Assembly: GCA_050248715.1 (NCBI GenBank)
Contig: JBFWRV010000012.1
Location: 1-64,000, forward strand
From: AWTP1-13 sp050248715
Lineage (GTDB): Bacteria > Pseudomonadota > Alphaproteobacteria > Rhizobiales > Hyphomicrobiaceae
Reading direction: 5' to 3'
DNA: 64,000 nucleotides
The notes below the pieces were generated by a model, which was not told where the DNA came from, did not search any database, and saw only the letters and a list, made by a program, of their open reading frames with translations. The translations under genes were made by a program, and so were the position numbers. Of this stretch, positions 35,151-43,439 are shown piece by piece (the stretch's first letter is position 1; each line of letters opens with the position of its first letter).

Positions 35151-35555
35151 TCAGTTGCTCGAGCGTTGCTCGCGCAGCGCCGCTTCCGTGCGTGCCTGCA
35201 TCGCCTGAAGCGTGTCGTCCGCCAGCGTCTTGCCGAGCTTGGTCATCTGCTCGAACTCGGACTGGTAGTCGGCGTAGGCATTTTGCAGGAAGTCAGCGCA
35301 GACCCCGTACATCTCGTTCATCGTCTTGCAGTCGGCAAGCTGTTTGGGCATGCCGAGGTCTTCCTTCAGGCGGCGGTTCACGAACGCGATCCAGTTCTTG
35401 TTCATGGTCGCGATGCCGTCGTAGACCTTGCCGTTCACCTGCGCCATCGCCGCGAGGGCCGGCCGGTTGAGCTCCATGAAAGCCTCGAAGCCGAATGGCA
35501 TCATCATGGGCGGAAAAATCGCGTCGGCGCGCCCATTACTCGTCTTGTCAGGCAT
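35151..35555 (-). CDS. phasin-family protein
   Basis: 134 residues, all helical and without a signal peptide. The central part (ELNRPALAAMAQVNGKVYDGIATMNKNWIAFVNRRLKED) and the C-terminal amphipathic helix (ADYQSEFEQMTKLGKTLADD) match Phasin_2 proteins, which coat polyhydroxyalkanoate granules. A plain PHA granule role is inferred; no PHA synthase is near. GGAGGATGAATGC precedes the ATG at 35555. A GCCCGG/CCGGGC hairpin (35076-35097) lies after the stop. Confidence 0.8.
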   Translation of the reverse strand: MPDKTSNGRADAIFPPMMMPFGFEAFMELNRPALAAMAQVNGKVYDGIATMNKNWIAFVNRRLKEDLGMPKQLADCKTMNEMYGVCADFLQNAYADYQSEFEQMTKLGKTLADDTLQAMQARTEAALREQRSSN

Positions 35556-35727
35556 GCATTCATCCTCCGATGCTACGTGCCCCCGACCGACTCTAGGGCG
35601 CCGATCTGCAAGCGCCAGCGTATTCCAAATCACGATTGCCTGATTGAACGCTTGGAACCAAAAAATCTGTGGATAAATCGAGGCTCGCGAAGCCTTGTTC
35701 GACGACGAGTTTCTCCGACGCAGAGTG

Positions 35728-36747
35728 TCACGCGCGGCTGCCGACTGTCATGGCCATGCGCGCAGCCGGCGCATCGGATAGCTTGAGCGCAAGCAGCGTA
35801 CGGGCGACCTCCATCGCGCGCGCAATCTTGACGGGATCACGAGACTCCTCCGAACCCGCGCGCACGGTTCTGCCGTCGACATATTGACCCGACAGCGCGC
35901 GCGCATCCGCTTCAGTCAGCAGCCACAGGAGGTCGCCGGCAGACTGCGCCAACAGTCGGGCACCCGGCAATATTGGTGTGAGCGCCGGCATCACGTACTT
36001 CCAGCCTAGCTGCTGCAGCCAATTGCGATCACGGCCGATCTCGGTTCCGGGCACGACGCTCGGATTGAACGCGATGACGCCGATGTCGGACAGTTCCGAG
36101 GCCAGCTGCCGCACGTGCATGAGGTTGAGCAGCTTGGAAGCGCAGTACCTGGCCTCGCCGCGGTCGACGACCGAGGCAACGTGCGCCTGGGCCCCCTCTG
36201 GATCCGCCAGCACGAGCGGGTCCTGCCATGTAGCGCGGCCGATACCCATGAGGCAGAAGGCCTCCGGGTCATGCACCTCGCTCGATGTCGACACGATGCG
36301 GCCGCCGCGATGTAGCTTGTCCCGGAGGCGTTCGACGATCAGGAAGTGCGCAAGGAAATTGACGGCAAACGCCAGTTCCAGGCCATCCGCGGATGCCGCG
36401 TTGCCGGTGACGACCTGGATGCCCGCGTTGAGCGCGAGCGCATCGATCGATCGTGCGCCGAGCGTGCGGCGGACTGCGTCGCAGGCACGATCGACGGAGG
36501 CGAGGCTCGTAAGATCGACGTCGACGATGGCGAGCCGGTCGGCACCGCCGGGCAGCGCCCTCAGCGTGTCCGCTCTGGGCGAGTTGCGTGCGAGCAGGAT
36601 GACTTCCCAGTCCGTCCTTTCAGCCAGAAGCCGCTCGAGCGTGCGACGGCCTATGCCACTCGTGCCGCCAGTCATCGCCAGACATTTGCGATGAGCACCA
36701 GATCGGTCGTCCGCCGCGCGAGCATTCGCTTGGCTATCACGCGCCAC
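35728..36747 (-). CDS. short-chain dehydrogenase/reductase
   Basis: 339 residues with a classical SDR fold. The NAD(P) motif TGGTSGIG is at about 26-33, LNAGI is the structural NAG, SSTSSEVHD supplies the catalytic Ser region and YCASK the Tyr and Lys. The inserted loop between the Ser and Tyr (about 40 residues, AWQDPLVLADPEGAQAH-like) recalls WWOX/retinol-dehydrogenase or protochlorophyllide-reductase-like SDRs. The start is a GTG at 36747. The substrate is unknown and the gene stands alone. Confidence 0.85.
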   Translation of the reverse strand: MARDSQANARAADDRSGAHRKCLAMTGGTSGIGRRTLERLLAERTDWEVILLARNSPRADTLRALPGGADRLAIVDVDLTSLASVDRACDAVRRTLGARSIDALALNAGIQVVTGNAASADGLELAFAVNFLAHFLIVERLRDKLHRGGRIVSTSSEVHDPEAFCLMGIGRATWQDPLVLADPEGAQAHVASVVDRGEARYCASKLLNLMHVRQLASELSDIGVIAFNPSVVPGTEIGRDRNWLQQLGWKYVMPALTPILPGARLLAQSAGDLLWLLTEADARALSGQYVDGRTVRAGSEESRDPVKIARAMEVARTLLALKLSDAPAARMAMTVGSRA

Positions 36748-36846
36748 CGTACAAACCTCGCTGTGGCCAAAATGTGGGGAAGACAGGAAGCCCTTGCTGC
36801 GACGAAGGGCTATGTCATCCTAATTGGAGGCCTTTTAACCTTGATG

Positions 36847-37761
36847 TCAATCGGTCTTCATGCCCGCGAGATAGGCATCGAGTTCCGGCCGCGTCGGCAG
36901 ACCGGCACGAGAACCCAGACGTGTACATTTTAGCGCTGCAACCGCAGCCGCGATGCGTGCGCAATCCGCGGTCTGACGGCCCTCGGCCACCATCAGGGCG
37001 AAGGCGCCGTGGAAGGCGTCACCGGCTCCGGTCGTATCGGTCACGCTCACGCTGAAGGCTGGAACTTGCTTCACGCCGTTCTGCTCGCGCCAGAGGTAGC
37101 CGTCTCGCCCAAGCGTTACCCCGACATGCCGCGGACCCAGCGAAAGCACGTAGCCGAGCCGGTCGGAATCCGCACCGCCGGGGGCAAACTCGCGCAGGGC
37201 CGGCGCACTGAAAATAGCATAATCGGTCGACCCGAGGATACCGGCCAGGGCCTCGCGCGCGCCGAGGTCGGCATCGAGGATGGTCGCAATGCCTTCCTTG
37301 CGCGCGCTGCCGAAAACGGCGCGCACCCCCTCCAACCACCTGACATCCCCCAGAACGGCGCCTGCTCCCTTGACGCGCTCCAGCGGCAGCCAACTTGTTC
37401 CCGACGGCATGCCGGCATCGCGCTGGCCGACGATCAGCCGATCGCCTCTGCCGTCCACGATGATCGCCGAAGTCGACGAGCGGGCGCCTTCGAAGGCTTG
37501 CACGTAGCGCACATCCACCCGCTCCGCCTTCAGGCCGGCGCGGATGGCGGCACCGGCGCCGTCCTCGCCCACGCGGCTCCAAAGCTCGACCCGGCCCCCG
37601 AGCCGGGCAATGGCCACGGCGGCATTGGCGGACATGCCGCCGCCCGACTCCACGTGCTCAAGGGCGCGCACCTTTGTCGGCTCCGGCGGAAAAGCCTCGA
37701 TGCGGTAGATGCGATCGAGCGCTGCATGTCCCACGCAGATGAGGCGCTTCGCCGTTGGCAT
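36847..37761 (-). CDS. PfkB-family carbohydrate kinase
   Basis: 304 residues. GGGMSANAAVAIARLGG near residue 40 and DTTGAGDAFHGAFAL near 240 are the two PfkB signatures; the second supplies the anion hole and catalytic Asp. The N-terminus CVGHAALDRIYRIEAFP is typical of ribokinase/sulfofructose-kinase relatives. It phosphorylates a sugar or related alcohol with ATP, but the substrate cannot be told. It is divergent from the RpoE gene. Confidence 0.88.
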   Translation of the reverse strand: MPTAKRLICVGHAALDRIYRIEAFPPEPTKVRALEHVESGGGMSANAAVAIARLGGRVELWSRVGEDGAGAAIRAGLKAERVDVRYVQAFEGARSSTSAIIVDGRGDRLIVGQRDAGMPSGTSWLPLERVKGAGAVLGDVRWLEGVRAVFGSARKEGIATILDADLGAREALAGILGSTDYAIFSAPALREFAPGGADSDRLGYVLSLGPRHVGVTLGRDGYLWREQNGVKQVPAFSVSVTDTTGAGDAFHGAFALMVAEGRQTADCARIAAAVAALKCTRLGSRAGLPTRPELDAYLAGMKTD

Positions 37762-37897
37762 GCCCGCGTCCTAGCCTTCTGCCGCCGGCCGGACCTCCTC
37801 GAGCCCTCCAAGCGGACTGCAACGATACTGCCGCGCGCGGTCGCCTGAAAGCCAAGCCGTTCCCGTCTTAACGCAGGTTGCGGATCGGCCCGGCAAC

Positions 37898-37926
37898 TGA
37901 TCCAAGGGGGCGGCCGGCGCGTAGAT
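37898..37926 (+). promoter_or_regulatory. candidate RpoE (ECF11) promoter of rpoE-chrR
   Basis: TGATCC (37898-37903) is the -35 element recognised by Rhodobacter sphaeroides RpoE. After 17 bases comes GTAGAT (37921-37926), a fair -10. Transcription would start near 37934, almost on the ATG at 37935. Confidence 0.6.
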
Positions 37927-37934
37927 TTTGCACC

Positions 37935-38552
37935 ATGACGCACCCGTCGGCTATGCTCGGCTTTTCTTTCACCACGCGGGCGGGCGGTGGGCGGCGCCCG
38001 GCCAGGGCTATCGGCGGCATGGCGGACCTATTGCGGCGCGTGGCCGAGCAGGCGGATCCCGAGGCGTTCCGCGAGCTGTTCGAGACGTATGGGCCCCGCG
38101 TCAAGGCCTACATGATGCGTCAGGGCGCCGATGCCGCAACGGCGGAGGACTTGGCGCAGGAGACGCTGCTGGCCGTATGGCGCCGGGCCTCGCTGTATGT
38201 CGCAGACAAAGGTAGCGCGGCGACCTGGATCTTCGCCATCGCTCGCAACATGCGTATCGACCGGCTGCGCCGCGAGATGCCCTGGCAGGAGCTGCCCGAG
38301 GAACGGGCCGAGCAACCCTCGGGCGAGGCGGCGCCCGACGAGGCGTTGTCGGACAAGGAGCGTCAGCTACGCGTGCGTGCCGCTCTCGCCGAATTGCCGC
38401 CGGATCAGCATGAGGTGGTCGCCCTCGCTTACATCGATGGTCTGTCGCACGGCGAGATTGCCCAGCGCCTCGGCCTGCCGCTCGGCACCGTGAAATCGCG
38501 TATGCGCGTGGCCTATCAGAAGATTCGCGCGGCGCTCGAGGACCTGCAATGA
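37935..38552 (+). CDS. rpoE: ECF sigma factor RpoE (ECF11, singlet-oxygen type)
   Basis: 205 residues from the ATG at 37935. The core has sigma region 2 (AFRELFETYGPRVKAYMMRQG, then ATWIFAIARNMRIDRLRRE) and region 4 (LPPDQHEVVALAYIDGLSHGEIAQRLGLPLGTVKSR). It overlaps chrR by 4 bases (ATGA). With ChrR downstream it should be the singlet-oxygen or peroxide-responsive sigma. ATGs at 37953 and 38019 are possible starts: the predicted transcription start near 37934 leaves no room for a leader at 37935, so translation is leaderless or begins later. Confidence 0.92.
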   Translation: MTHPSAMLGFSFTTRAGGGRRPARAIGGMADLLRRVAEQADPEAFRELFETYGPRVKAYMMRQGADAATAEDLAQETLLAVWRRASLYVADKGSAATWIFAIARNMRIDRLRREMPWQELPEERAEQPSGEAAPDEALSDKERQLRVRAALAELPPDQHEVVALAYIDGLSHGEIAQRLGLPLGTVKSRMRVAYQKIRAALEDLQ

Positions 38553-39178
38553 CCATCACCCATCACCTCGACGATGCCACGCTGATGAGCTTTTCCTCCG
38601 GCGCGCTGCCGGCGGCGCTGGCCGCGGTCGCCGCCGCCCACGTCGACGTCTGCACCCTTTGCCGGCGCGAGATGGCCGCGCTCGAGCAGGTGGGGGCGGC
38701 GCTGCTTTCCGGGCTGTCCCCCGTTGCGCTTGCCCCCGGGCAGCCTCTGCTTCCGAGCGGTCCGCGCGAGCCGCGCGAGCGTGCCGCCGTCCGCGCCGGC
38801 GACGTTCCGCGCCCGCTCGCCGGCCTCATCGGTGGCGATCTCGACGGCGTGCCGTGGCGGTGGATCGGCCCCGGCGTCTGGGACCATCGGCTGCCGCTAA
38901 TGGGCGCGGGAAAGCTGCGGCTGATCAAGGCTGGGCCGGGGCGCAGCCTGCCCGAGCATGGTCATATCGGCTCGGAGATGACGCTCGTGCTGCGCGGCTC
39001 GTTCCGCGACGAGGCGGGGCAGTATCTGCGGGGCGACGTGGCGGAGGCGGACGAGAGCATGCCGCACCAGCCCGTCAACGATGCTGACGGCGACTGTATC
39101 TGCCTGGTGGGTAGCGAGCGGCCCGAGCAGTTCTCGGGTCTGCTGGCGCGCCAGTGGCAGCGTCTGCGCCGGTTCTGA
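38549..39178 (+). CDS. chrR: zinc-dependent anti-sigma factor ChrR
   Basis: 209 residues. The N-terminal anti-sigma domain has zinc ligands His6, His31, Cys35 and Cys38, the same numbering as Rhodobacter sphaeroides ChrR. The C-terminal cupin has His137, His139, Glu143 and His173, which equals the Rhodobacter second zinc site shifted by four residues. The protein holds RpoE until singlet oxygen or organic peroxide triggers its release and breakdown. It is coupled to rpoE by an ATGA overlap. Confidence 0.94.
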   Translation: MTITHHLDDATLMSFSSGALPAALAAVAAAHVDVCTLCRREMAALEQVGAALLSGLSPVALAPGQPLLPSGPREPRERAAVRAGDVPRPLAGLIGGDLDGVPWRWIGPGVWDHRLPLMGAGKLRLIKAGPGRSLPEHGHIGSEMTLVLRGSFRDEAGQYLRGDVAEADESMPHQPVNDADGDCICLVGSERPEQFSGLLARQWQRLRRF

Positions 39179-39311
39179 GCGGTCACGTTGCGGCATGGCG
39201 CCTGTATTCGCTGCCCGATTATTGCCCAATAGCGCCGGTATACGACTCGTGTGGCGTTAGGTGAGCGGTGCGTAGACCTCACTTCGCTTTGCCACTGCTT
39301 CGGGGGACATC

Positions 39312-39872
39312 ATGCGCATCTATAGCCGCCGCGAGGCGGTTTCGCTCACGCTCCTTTCAGCTTTGAGCATTGCCGTCGCCGCCAATGACAGCGAGGCGCG
39401 GTCCGGGCCGGCGATCGACGCCGACGTCGCCGCCACCCTGCGTGAGTTCGAGTGGCGCATCGGCGGTGCGCGCGAGCTTCTTGCCAAGTCGGCAGCCGTG
39501 CTCGTCTTCCCTTCCGTCATCAAGGCGGGAATGGGTGTCGGCGGCGAGTACGGAGAGGGTGCCCTGCTCATCCGCGGCAGGACGGAGGGGTATTATAACA
39601 CCATATCGGCCTCGTTCGGCTTTCAGCTCGGAGCCCAGGCGCGATCGGTGATCATCGCATTCATGACGCCCGAGGCGCTGGCGGGCTTCCGGCGCGTGAG
39701 GGGCTGGAAGGTCGGCGTCGACGGATCGGTGGCGCTGATAACCGTCGGCATCGGCGGGTCGATCGACTCAAGCAAAATCGTGAGCCCAATCGTGGGCTTC
39801 ATCTTCGACGGCAAAGGCCTGATGTACAATCTGACGCTGGAAGGCTCGAAGATCAGCAGAATCTACCGCTGA
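39312..39872 (+). CDS. SYLF-domain (Ysc84-like) lipid-binding protein
   Basis: 186 residues. An N-terminal export signal with a twin-arginine look (MRIYSRREAVSLTLL) is followed by a SYLF domain: SAAVLVFPSVIKAGMGVGGEYGEGAL, YYNTISASFGFQLGAQARS, and GWKVGVDGSVALITVG. The family binds phosphoinositides in eukaryotes; bacterial periplasmic members are not understood. It is on the same strand as rpoE-chrR, 133 bases later, and a role in membrane stress is possible but only inferred. Confidence 0.85.
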   Translation: MRIYSRREAVSLTLLSALSIAVAANDSEARSGPAIDADVAATLREFEWRIGGARELLAKSAAVLVFPSVIKAGMGVGGEYGEGALLIRGRTEGYYNTISASFGFQLGAQARSVIIAFMTPEALAGFRRVRGWKVGVDGSVALITVGIGGSIDSSKIVSPIVGFIFDGKGLMYNLTLEGSKISRIYR

Positions 39873-39917
39873 AGCTGAAGGAGCCCGTCCGGGCGACAGG
39901 CCGGCAGGCACACCCCC

Positions 39918-40403
39918 TCAGTTGAGGCGGCCCCGCAGATCGCGGATGCTCTGGTCGACGAGGGAGGCGTCGCCGCCGGCAGCCATCTTCTCGCGCAGGA
40001 TTTTCTCGGCCGCGGCCACTGCCACGTCGATGGCCGACGCACGCACCTCATCCAGGGCCTGCGCCTCCGCCCGCTCGATCTTCTCCTCGGCCATCCGCGT
40101 GCGCCGCTCGAGCGATTCCGTCAGGCTGGCGCGCGTTTCGTTTGCCAGGGCCTCGGCCTCGCGGCGAGCCGTCTCGACGATGACGTCGGTCTCCTGCCCG
40201 ACATTGCGATGCTTCTTCTGGTAGTCGGCGAGCAGGGCCTGGGCCTCCTCGCGCAGGCGGCGTGCCTCGTCGAGCTCCTTGCGGATCGCCTCGGCACGCT
40301 CGTCAAGCGCCTTGGAGATGAGCCTGGGCACCCGGTAGTAGAGCAGGACGAGCACGAACGCGACGAAAGCGACCGCAACCCAGAACTCTGCCATCTGCAG
40401 CAT
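39918..40403 (-). CDS. atpF: ATP synthase F0 subunit b
   Basis: 161 residues. One N-terminal membrane helix (AEFWVAVAFVAFVLVLLYY) is followed by a long charged coiled coil, LDERAEAIRKELDEARRLREEAQALL, that forms the stator stalk. Its ATG lies 5 bases after the b' stop, and GGAG in the b' end serves as ribosome-binding site. An ATG at 40394 (MAEFW) is an alternative. It is the last gene of the F0 operon. Confidence 0.95.
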   Translation of the reverse strand: MLQMAEFWVAVAFVAFVLVLLYYRVPRLISKALDERAEAIRKELDEARRLREEAQALLADYQKKHRNVGQETDVIVETARREAEALANETRASLTESLERRTRMAEEKIERAEAQALDEVRASAIDVAVAAAEKILREKMAAGGDASLVDQSIRDLRGRLN

Positions 40404-40408
40404 GCTGA

Positions 40409-40948
40409 CTACTCCGCCGCCCGTTGCACGAGGGCGCGTTGGACCTCGTCCTTGCTCACTTCCTTGCCGATCAGCCGCGCCACGATCGCGCCGGCAATCT
40501 CGCCGGCAATGTCGCCGACGCTCGCCAGGGCCTTCGATTTGGTATCGATGATACGGCTTTCGGCCTCTGCAACCTTGGCCGCGATCTGCGCCTCGACCTT
40601 GGCCCGTTCCTTGTCGACCTCGGCCGTAAGCTTGTCTCGCATGCCCTTGGCGATGCTGCTGGCCTGGGCCCGCGCGTCGGCAAGCGCCTTCTCGTAGTTG
40701 GAGAGTGCCTGCTCGGTGTCGGACTTGAGTTTCTCGGCCTGGGCCAAGTCGCGCTTGATGCGGTCGCCGCGCTCCTCGATCACCTCGCCGACGCGAGGCA
40801 GGACGATCCGCTTCAACAGCAGGTAGAGCAGGCCGAAGGTGATTGCCAGCCATACGAGCTGCGGCGCGAACGTGCTCGCATCAAGCGGGGGGAACACCTT
40901 CAATTGTCCCCCGCCCCCGGGTGTGGCTGTGCCGACGTTCTGGGCCAT
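40409..40948 (-). CDS. atpG: ATP synthase F0 subunit b'
   Basis: 179 residues. An N-terminal flexible stretch is followed by a membrane helix (LVWLAITFGLLYLLLKRIVLP) and a charged coiled coil. Alphaproteobacteria and photosynthetic organisms have this second, divergent b subunit, which pairs with b in the stalk. It lies 31 bases after atpE and 5 before atpF. Confidence 0.93.
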   Translation of the reverse strand: MAQNVGTATPGGGGQLKVFPPLDASTFAPQLVWLAITFGLLYLLLKRIVLPRVGEVIEERGDRIKRDLAQAEKLKSDTEQALSNYEKALADARAQASSIAKGMRDKLTAEVDKERAKVEAQIAAKVAEAESRIIDTKSKALASVGDIAGEIAGAIVARLIGKEVSKDEVQRALVQRAAE

Positions 40949-40979
40949 GGAATGGGTCCCGTTGTCGAGGCTTCTCCGA

Positions 40980-41204
40980 TCAGGTGAACAGCAGCAGGAA
41001 GGCGATGAGCAGCGCGAAGATGCCCAAAGCTTCCGTCACGGCGAAGCCGAAGATCAGACGGCCGAACTGCCCGTCGGCTGCGGATGGATTGCGCAAGGCG
41101 CCCTGCAGGAACTGGCCGAACAGATTGCCGACGCCGATGGCGGCAGCTCCCGTGCCGATGGCGGCAAGACCGGCGCCGATGAGCTTCGCGGAGGCGGGAT
41201 CCAT
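40980..41204 (-). CDS. atpE: ATP synthase F0 subunit c
   Basis: 74 residues forming two membrane helices with a polar loop (RNPSAADGQ). The proton-carrying acidic residue is Glu58 (FAVTEALGIF), consistent with a proton-driven ring. Glycine/alanine repeats in helix 1 allow close packing in the c-ring. Confidence 0.97.
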   Translation of the reverse strand: MDPASAKLIGAGLAAIGTGAAAIGVGNLFGQFLQGALRNPSAADGQFGRLIFGFAVTEALGIFALLIAFLLLFT

Positions 41205-41258
41205 GGATTGCTTCTCCCTTTGAGAGTTGGGTGGTGGAAACGATGTCCGAGCGCCGAT

Positions 41259-42038
41259 CTAGTGTCCTGGATGCAGCGCGTCGTTGAGGTACATGCAGGT
41301 GAGCATGGTGAACACGTAGGCCTGAAGAAACGCCACCAGCACCTCGAGGGCCGTGATGGCGACGGTCATCAGCAACGGGAGCGGCGCCAGGGCGGCAAAG
41401 CCGCCGGCGCTCAGCAGCATGACGACGAACCCGCCGAACACCTTGAGCGTGATGTGTCCGGCCAGCATGTTGGCGAACAGGCGCACGGAATGGCTGATCG
41501 GCCGGGACAAGAAGGAGATGACCTCGATCATCGTCACCAGCGGCAGCACGAAGATGGGGACACCGGACGGCACGAACAGCTTGAGGAAACGGATGCCGTT
41601 CTTGGCGAAGCCGATGAAGATGACAGTGAGGAACACGAGGCCCGCAAGCGCCGCCGTGACGACGATGTGGCTCGTGACGGTAAAGAAGCCGGGGATGATG
41701 CCCAGCATGTTGCAGACGAAGATGAAGAGGAACAGCGTGAACACGAAGGGGAAATACTTCATGCCCGCGTGCCCCGTGCTTTCGCGCAGCATGCCGGCCA
41801 CGAACTCGTAGGTGATCTCGGCCATCGACTGCATGCGGTTCGGCACCAGCGCGCGCGCGCGCATGGAAACCATGAAGAAGCCGACCGCCACGATCACGGC
41901 CAGCAGCATGAACAGCGATGAGTTGGTGAAGGAGACGTCCCAGCCGAAGAGCTTGATGGGGAGGATGGGATGGATTTCGAATTGATGGATGGGGTCGGGC
42001 ATTCCCGCGCCGCCATGACCCGCCTCGGATGCTGCCAC
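41259..42038 (-). CDS. atpB: ATP synthase F0 subunit a
   Basis: 259 residues with five to six membrane helices. The essential Arg is in SHSVRLFANMLAGH, which faces the c-ring. The start is ATG at 42038 (MAASEAGHGG) or ATG at 42002 (MPDPIHQFEI); the second fits many relatives. It is the second gene of the F0 operon, 9 bases after atpI. Confidence 0.96.
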   Translation of the reverse strand: MAASEAGHGGAGMPDPIHQFEIHPILPIKLFGWDVSFTNSSLFMLLAVIVAVGFFMVSMRARALVPNRMQSMAEITYEFVAGMLRESTGHAGMKYFPFVFTLFLFIFVCNMLGIIPGFFTVTSHIVVTAALAGLVFLTVIFIGFAKNGIRFLKLFVPSGVPIFVLPLVTMIEVISFLSRPISHSVRLFANMLAGHITLKVFGGFVVMLLSAGGFAALAPLPLLMTVAITALEVLVAFLQAYVFTMLTCMYLNDALHPGH

Positions 42039-42047
42039 GTTCTTCCC

Positions 42048-42461
42048 CTAGTCCTCGTCGTCCGGCACCTTGCTTCCGATCCGGCCGCCGGTCCTGGCCA
42101 TGATCTCCTTCTGCATCTTCTCGTAGGCCCGCACCACGTTGAGGACGCCGGCCGCGAACCCGAGCACGAAGAACAGCAGGAACAGCCAGGGAGTGGAACC
42201 GAGCCACCGATCCAGGCCGTAGCCGATGGCACCCCCGACGATTACCGCTGCCACCAATTCGGCGGCCATGCGCATGCCGTAGGCCATACCACGGCCGCGC
42301 ATTTCGGCATCCAGTTCGGCCTCGGCTTCAGCGTGATGCTGGGCCTTGACCTTGTCCAACCGCGCACCGAGCTCGGAAATCCTGCCCTCGAACGCGGCCC
42401 GCTCATCGTCGCTCATCTGGCGTTGGCCGGGTGAGCCTCGACTGTCGGCAGGTTCAGGCAT
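42048..42461 (-). CDS. atpI: AtpI/AtpZ-type ATP synthase accessory protein
   Basis: 137 residues. A charged coiled-coil N-terminus (EGRISELGARLDKVKAQHHAEAEAEL) leads to two membrane segments (VAAVIVGGAIGYGLDRWLG and PWLFLLFFVLGFAAGVLNV). Such proteins help assemble the c-ring or supply magnesium. The ATG at 42461 follows GAGGACGACAG; an ATG at 42416 (MSDDERAAF) is possible. It opens the operon behind a sigma-70 promoter. Confidence 0.92.
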   Translation of the reverse strand: MPEPADSRGSPGQRQMSDDERAAFEGRISELGARLDKVKAQHHAEAEAELDAEMRGRGMAYGMRMAAELVAAVIVGGAIGYGLDRWLGSTPWLFLLFFVLGFAAGVLNVVRAYEKMQKEIMARTGGRIGSKVPDDED

Positions 42462-42530
42462 CGGACTGTCGTCCTCGGCGGAAGCGGACCGACTTCACCT
42501 ACTCCCCCCGAGGCCCGTTGAACGGGCCGC

Positions 42531-42559
42531 ACCATAGGGACGACCCCGGAGGGTGTCAA
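42531..42559 (-). promoter_or_regulatory. sigma-70 promoter of the atp F0 operon
   Basis: On the minus strand TTGACA (42559-42554) is followed after exactly 17 bases by TATGGT (42536-42531). A perfect hairpin GGCCCGT-TGA-ACGGGCC (42512-42528) sits on the predicted transcription start, 51 bases before the atpI ATG. Confidence 0.7.
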
Positions 42560-42639
42560 GGAATGCACGGGCGCACCAAGCACTTACCGCACATGGCAGA
42601 TTTCGAGATTGCTCCGCCATGCGACAATTGGACCGGACT

Positions 42640-43299
42640 CTATGCCGCGTGCTCTCCCTTCAGCACGGTGAGCGCGGTTGCGGCCAGCGCGCCGGGCGCA
42701 TTGCACAGGACGGCGGCGCCGGCCTTCTCCAGCTCGCGGGCGCTGCCGTAGCCCCAGGTCACTCCGATTGCCGGCATACGGTTGCGGGCTGCGGCCAGGA
42801 CGTCGTGCTCGCGGTCGCCAATCATGATCGCCGCGTCGGGCCGCACGCCCTCGCTGGCAATGATATGAGCAATCAGGTCGTGCTTGTGGTCACGGGTGCC
42901 GTCGAGCTCGGGGCCGTAGATGCCGGCGAAGCGTGGGGCCAGGCCGAAACGCTCCAGGATCGGCCGCGCGTAGTAGTGCGGCTTGGCGGTGGCGATGAAC
43001 AGCCGGCAGCCGGCCGCGCACAGCGCGTCCAGTGCCGCCGGCACACCGTCGTAGACCACCGCGTCGTACATGCCGCCGCTGAAATAGCACTCGCGGTAGT
43101 GGGCGATGGCATCTTCCGTCAGGTCCGATCGGCCCAGCAGCTTGGGAAAGGAGACGCGGAACGGCGGGCCGATCATCCAGAGCAGATCGTCGGCCGGCGG
43201 CACAGGAACGCCCAGTTTGCCCAGCGCGTACTGGATCGAGCCGATCAGCCCCGGCTTGGGGTCGACGAGCGTGCCGTCGAGATCGACGAGAATATCCAT
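42640..43299 (-). CDS. HAD-superfamily phosphatase (phosphoglycolate phosphatase-like)
   Basis: 219 residues. HAD motif I is DLDGTLVDP (nucleophile Asp6), motif II FIATAKPH, motif III Lys in DHKHDLIAHI and motif IV MIGDREHD. The cap is the small alpha-helical C1 type seen in Gph. It dephosphorylates a small metabolite, perhaps phosphoglycolate; the substrate cannot be told. The gene lies between smc and the atp operon on the same strand. Confidence 0.88.
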   Translation of the reverse strand: MDILVDLDGTLVDPKPGLIGSIQYALGKLGVPVPPADDLLWMIGPPFRVSFPKLLGRSDLTEDAIAHYRECYFSGGMYDAVVYDGVPAALDALCAAGCRLFIATAKPHYYARPILERFGLAPRFAGIYGPELDGTRDHKHDLIAHIIASEGVRPDAAIMIGDREHDVLAAARNRMPAIGVTWGYGSARELEKAGAAVLCNAPGALAATALTVLKGEHAA

Positions 43300-43400
43300 G
43301 TGAGCCTCCCTCTCCTCATTCTACTTCAGAATGGGAAGATGAGCGGGGTGGGGCGGCAGCGAAGCTGTGCGCCGATGTTGTGGCTGGCCCTGCCCTCGAC

Positions 43401-43425
43401 CCCCTCCCCGAAAAAAGGGAGAGGG
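43401..43425. terminator. hairpin after smc
   Basis: CCCCTCCCC (43401-43409) pairs with GGGAGAGGG (43417-43425), 8 bp with one bulged A, around GAAAAAA. It lies 15 bases after the smc stop codon on the minus strand. Confidence 0.45.
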
Positions 43426-43439
43426 AATGACTCCCCGTC

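Noticed and set aside
35668..35676. Perfect DnaA box (TTATCCACA on the minus strand) in AT-richer intergenic DNA
   Set aside because: Only one box; a single 9-mer is expected by chance in a window this size, and no origin-linked genes are near.
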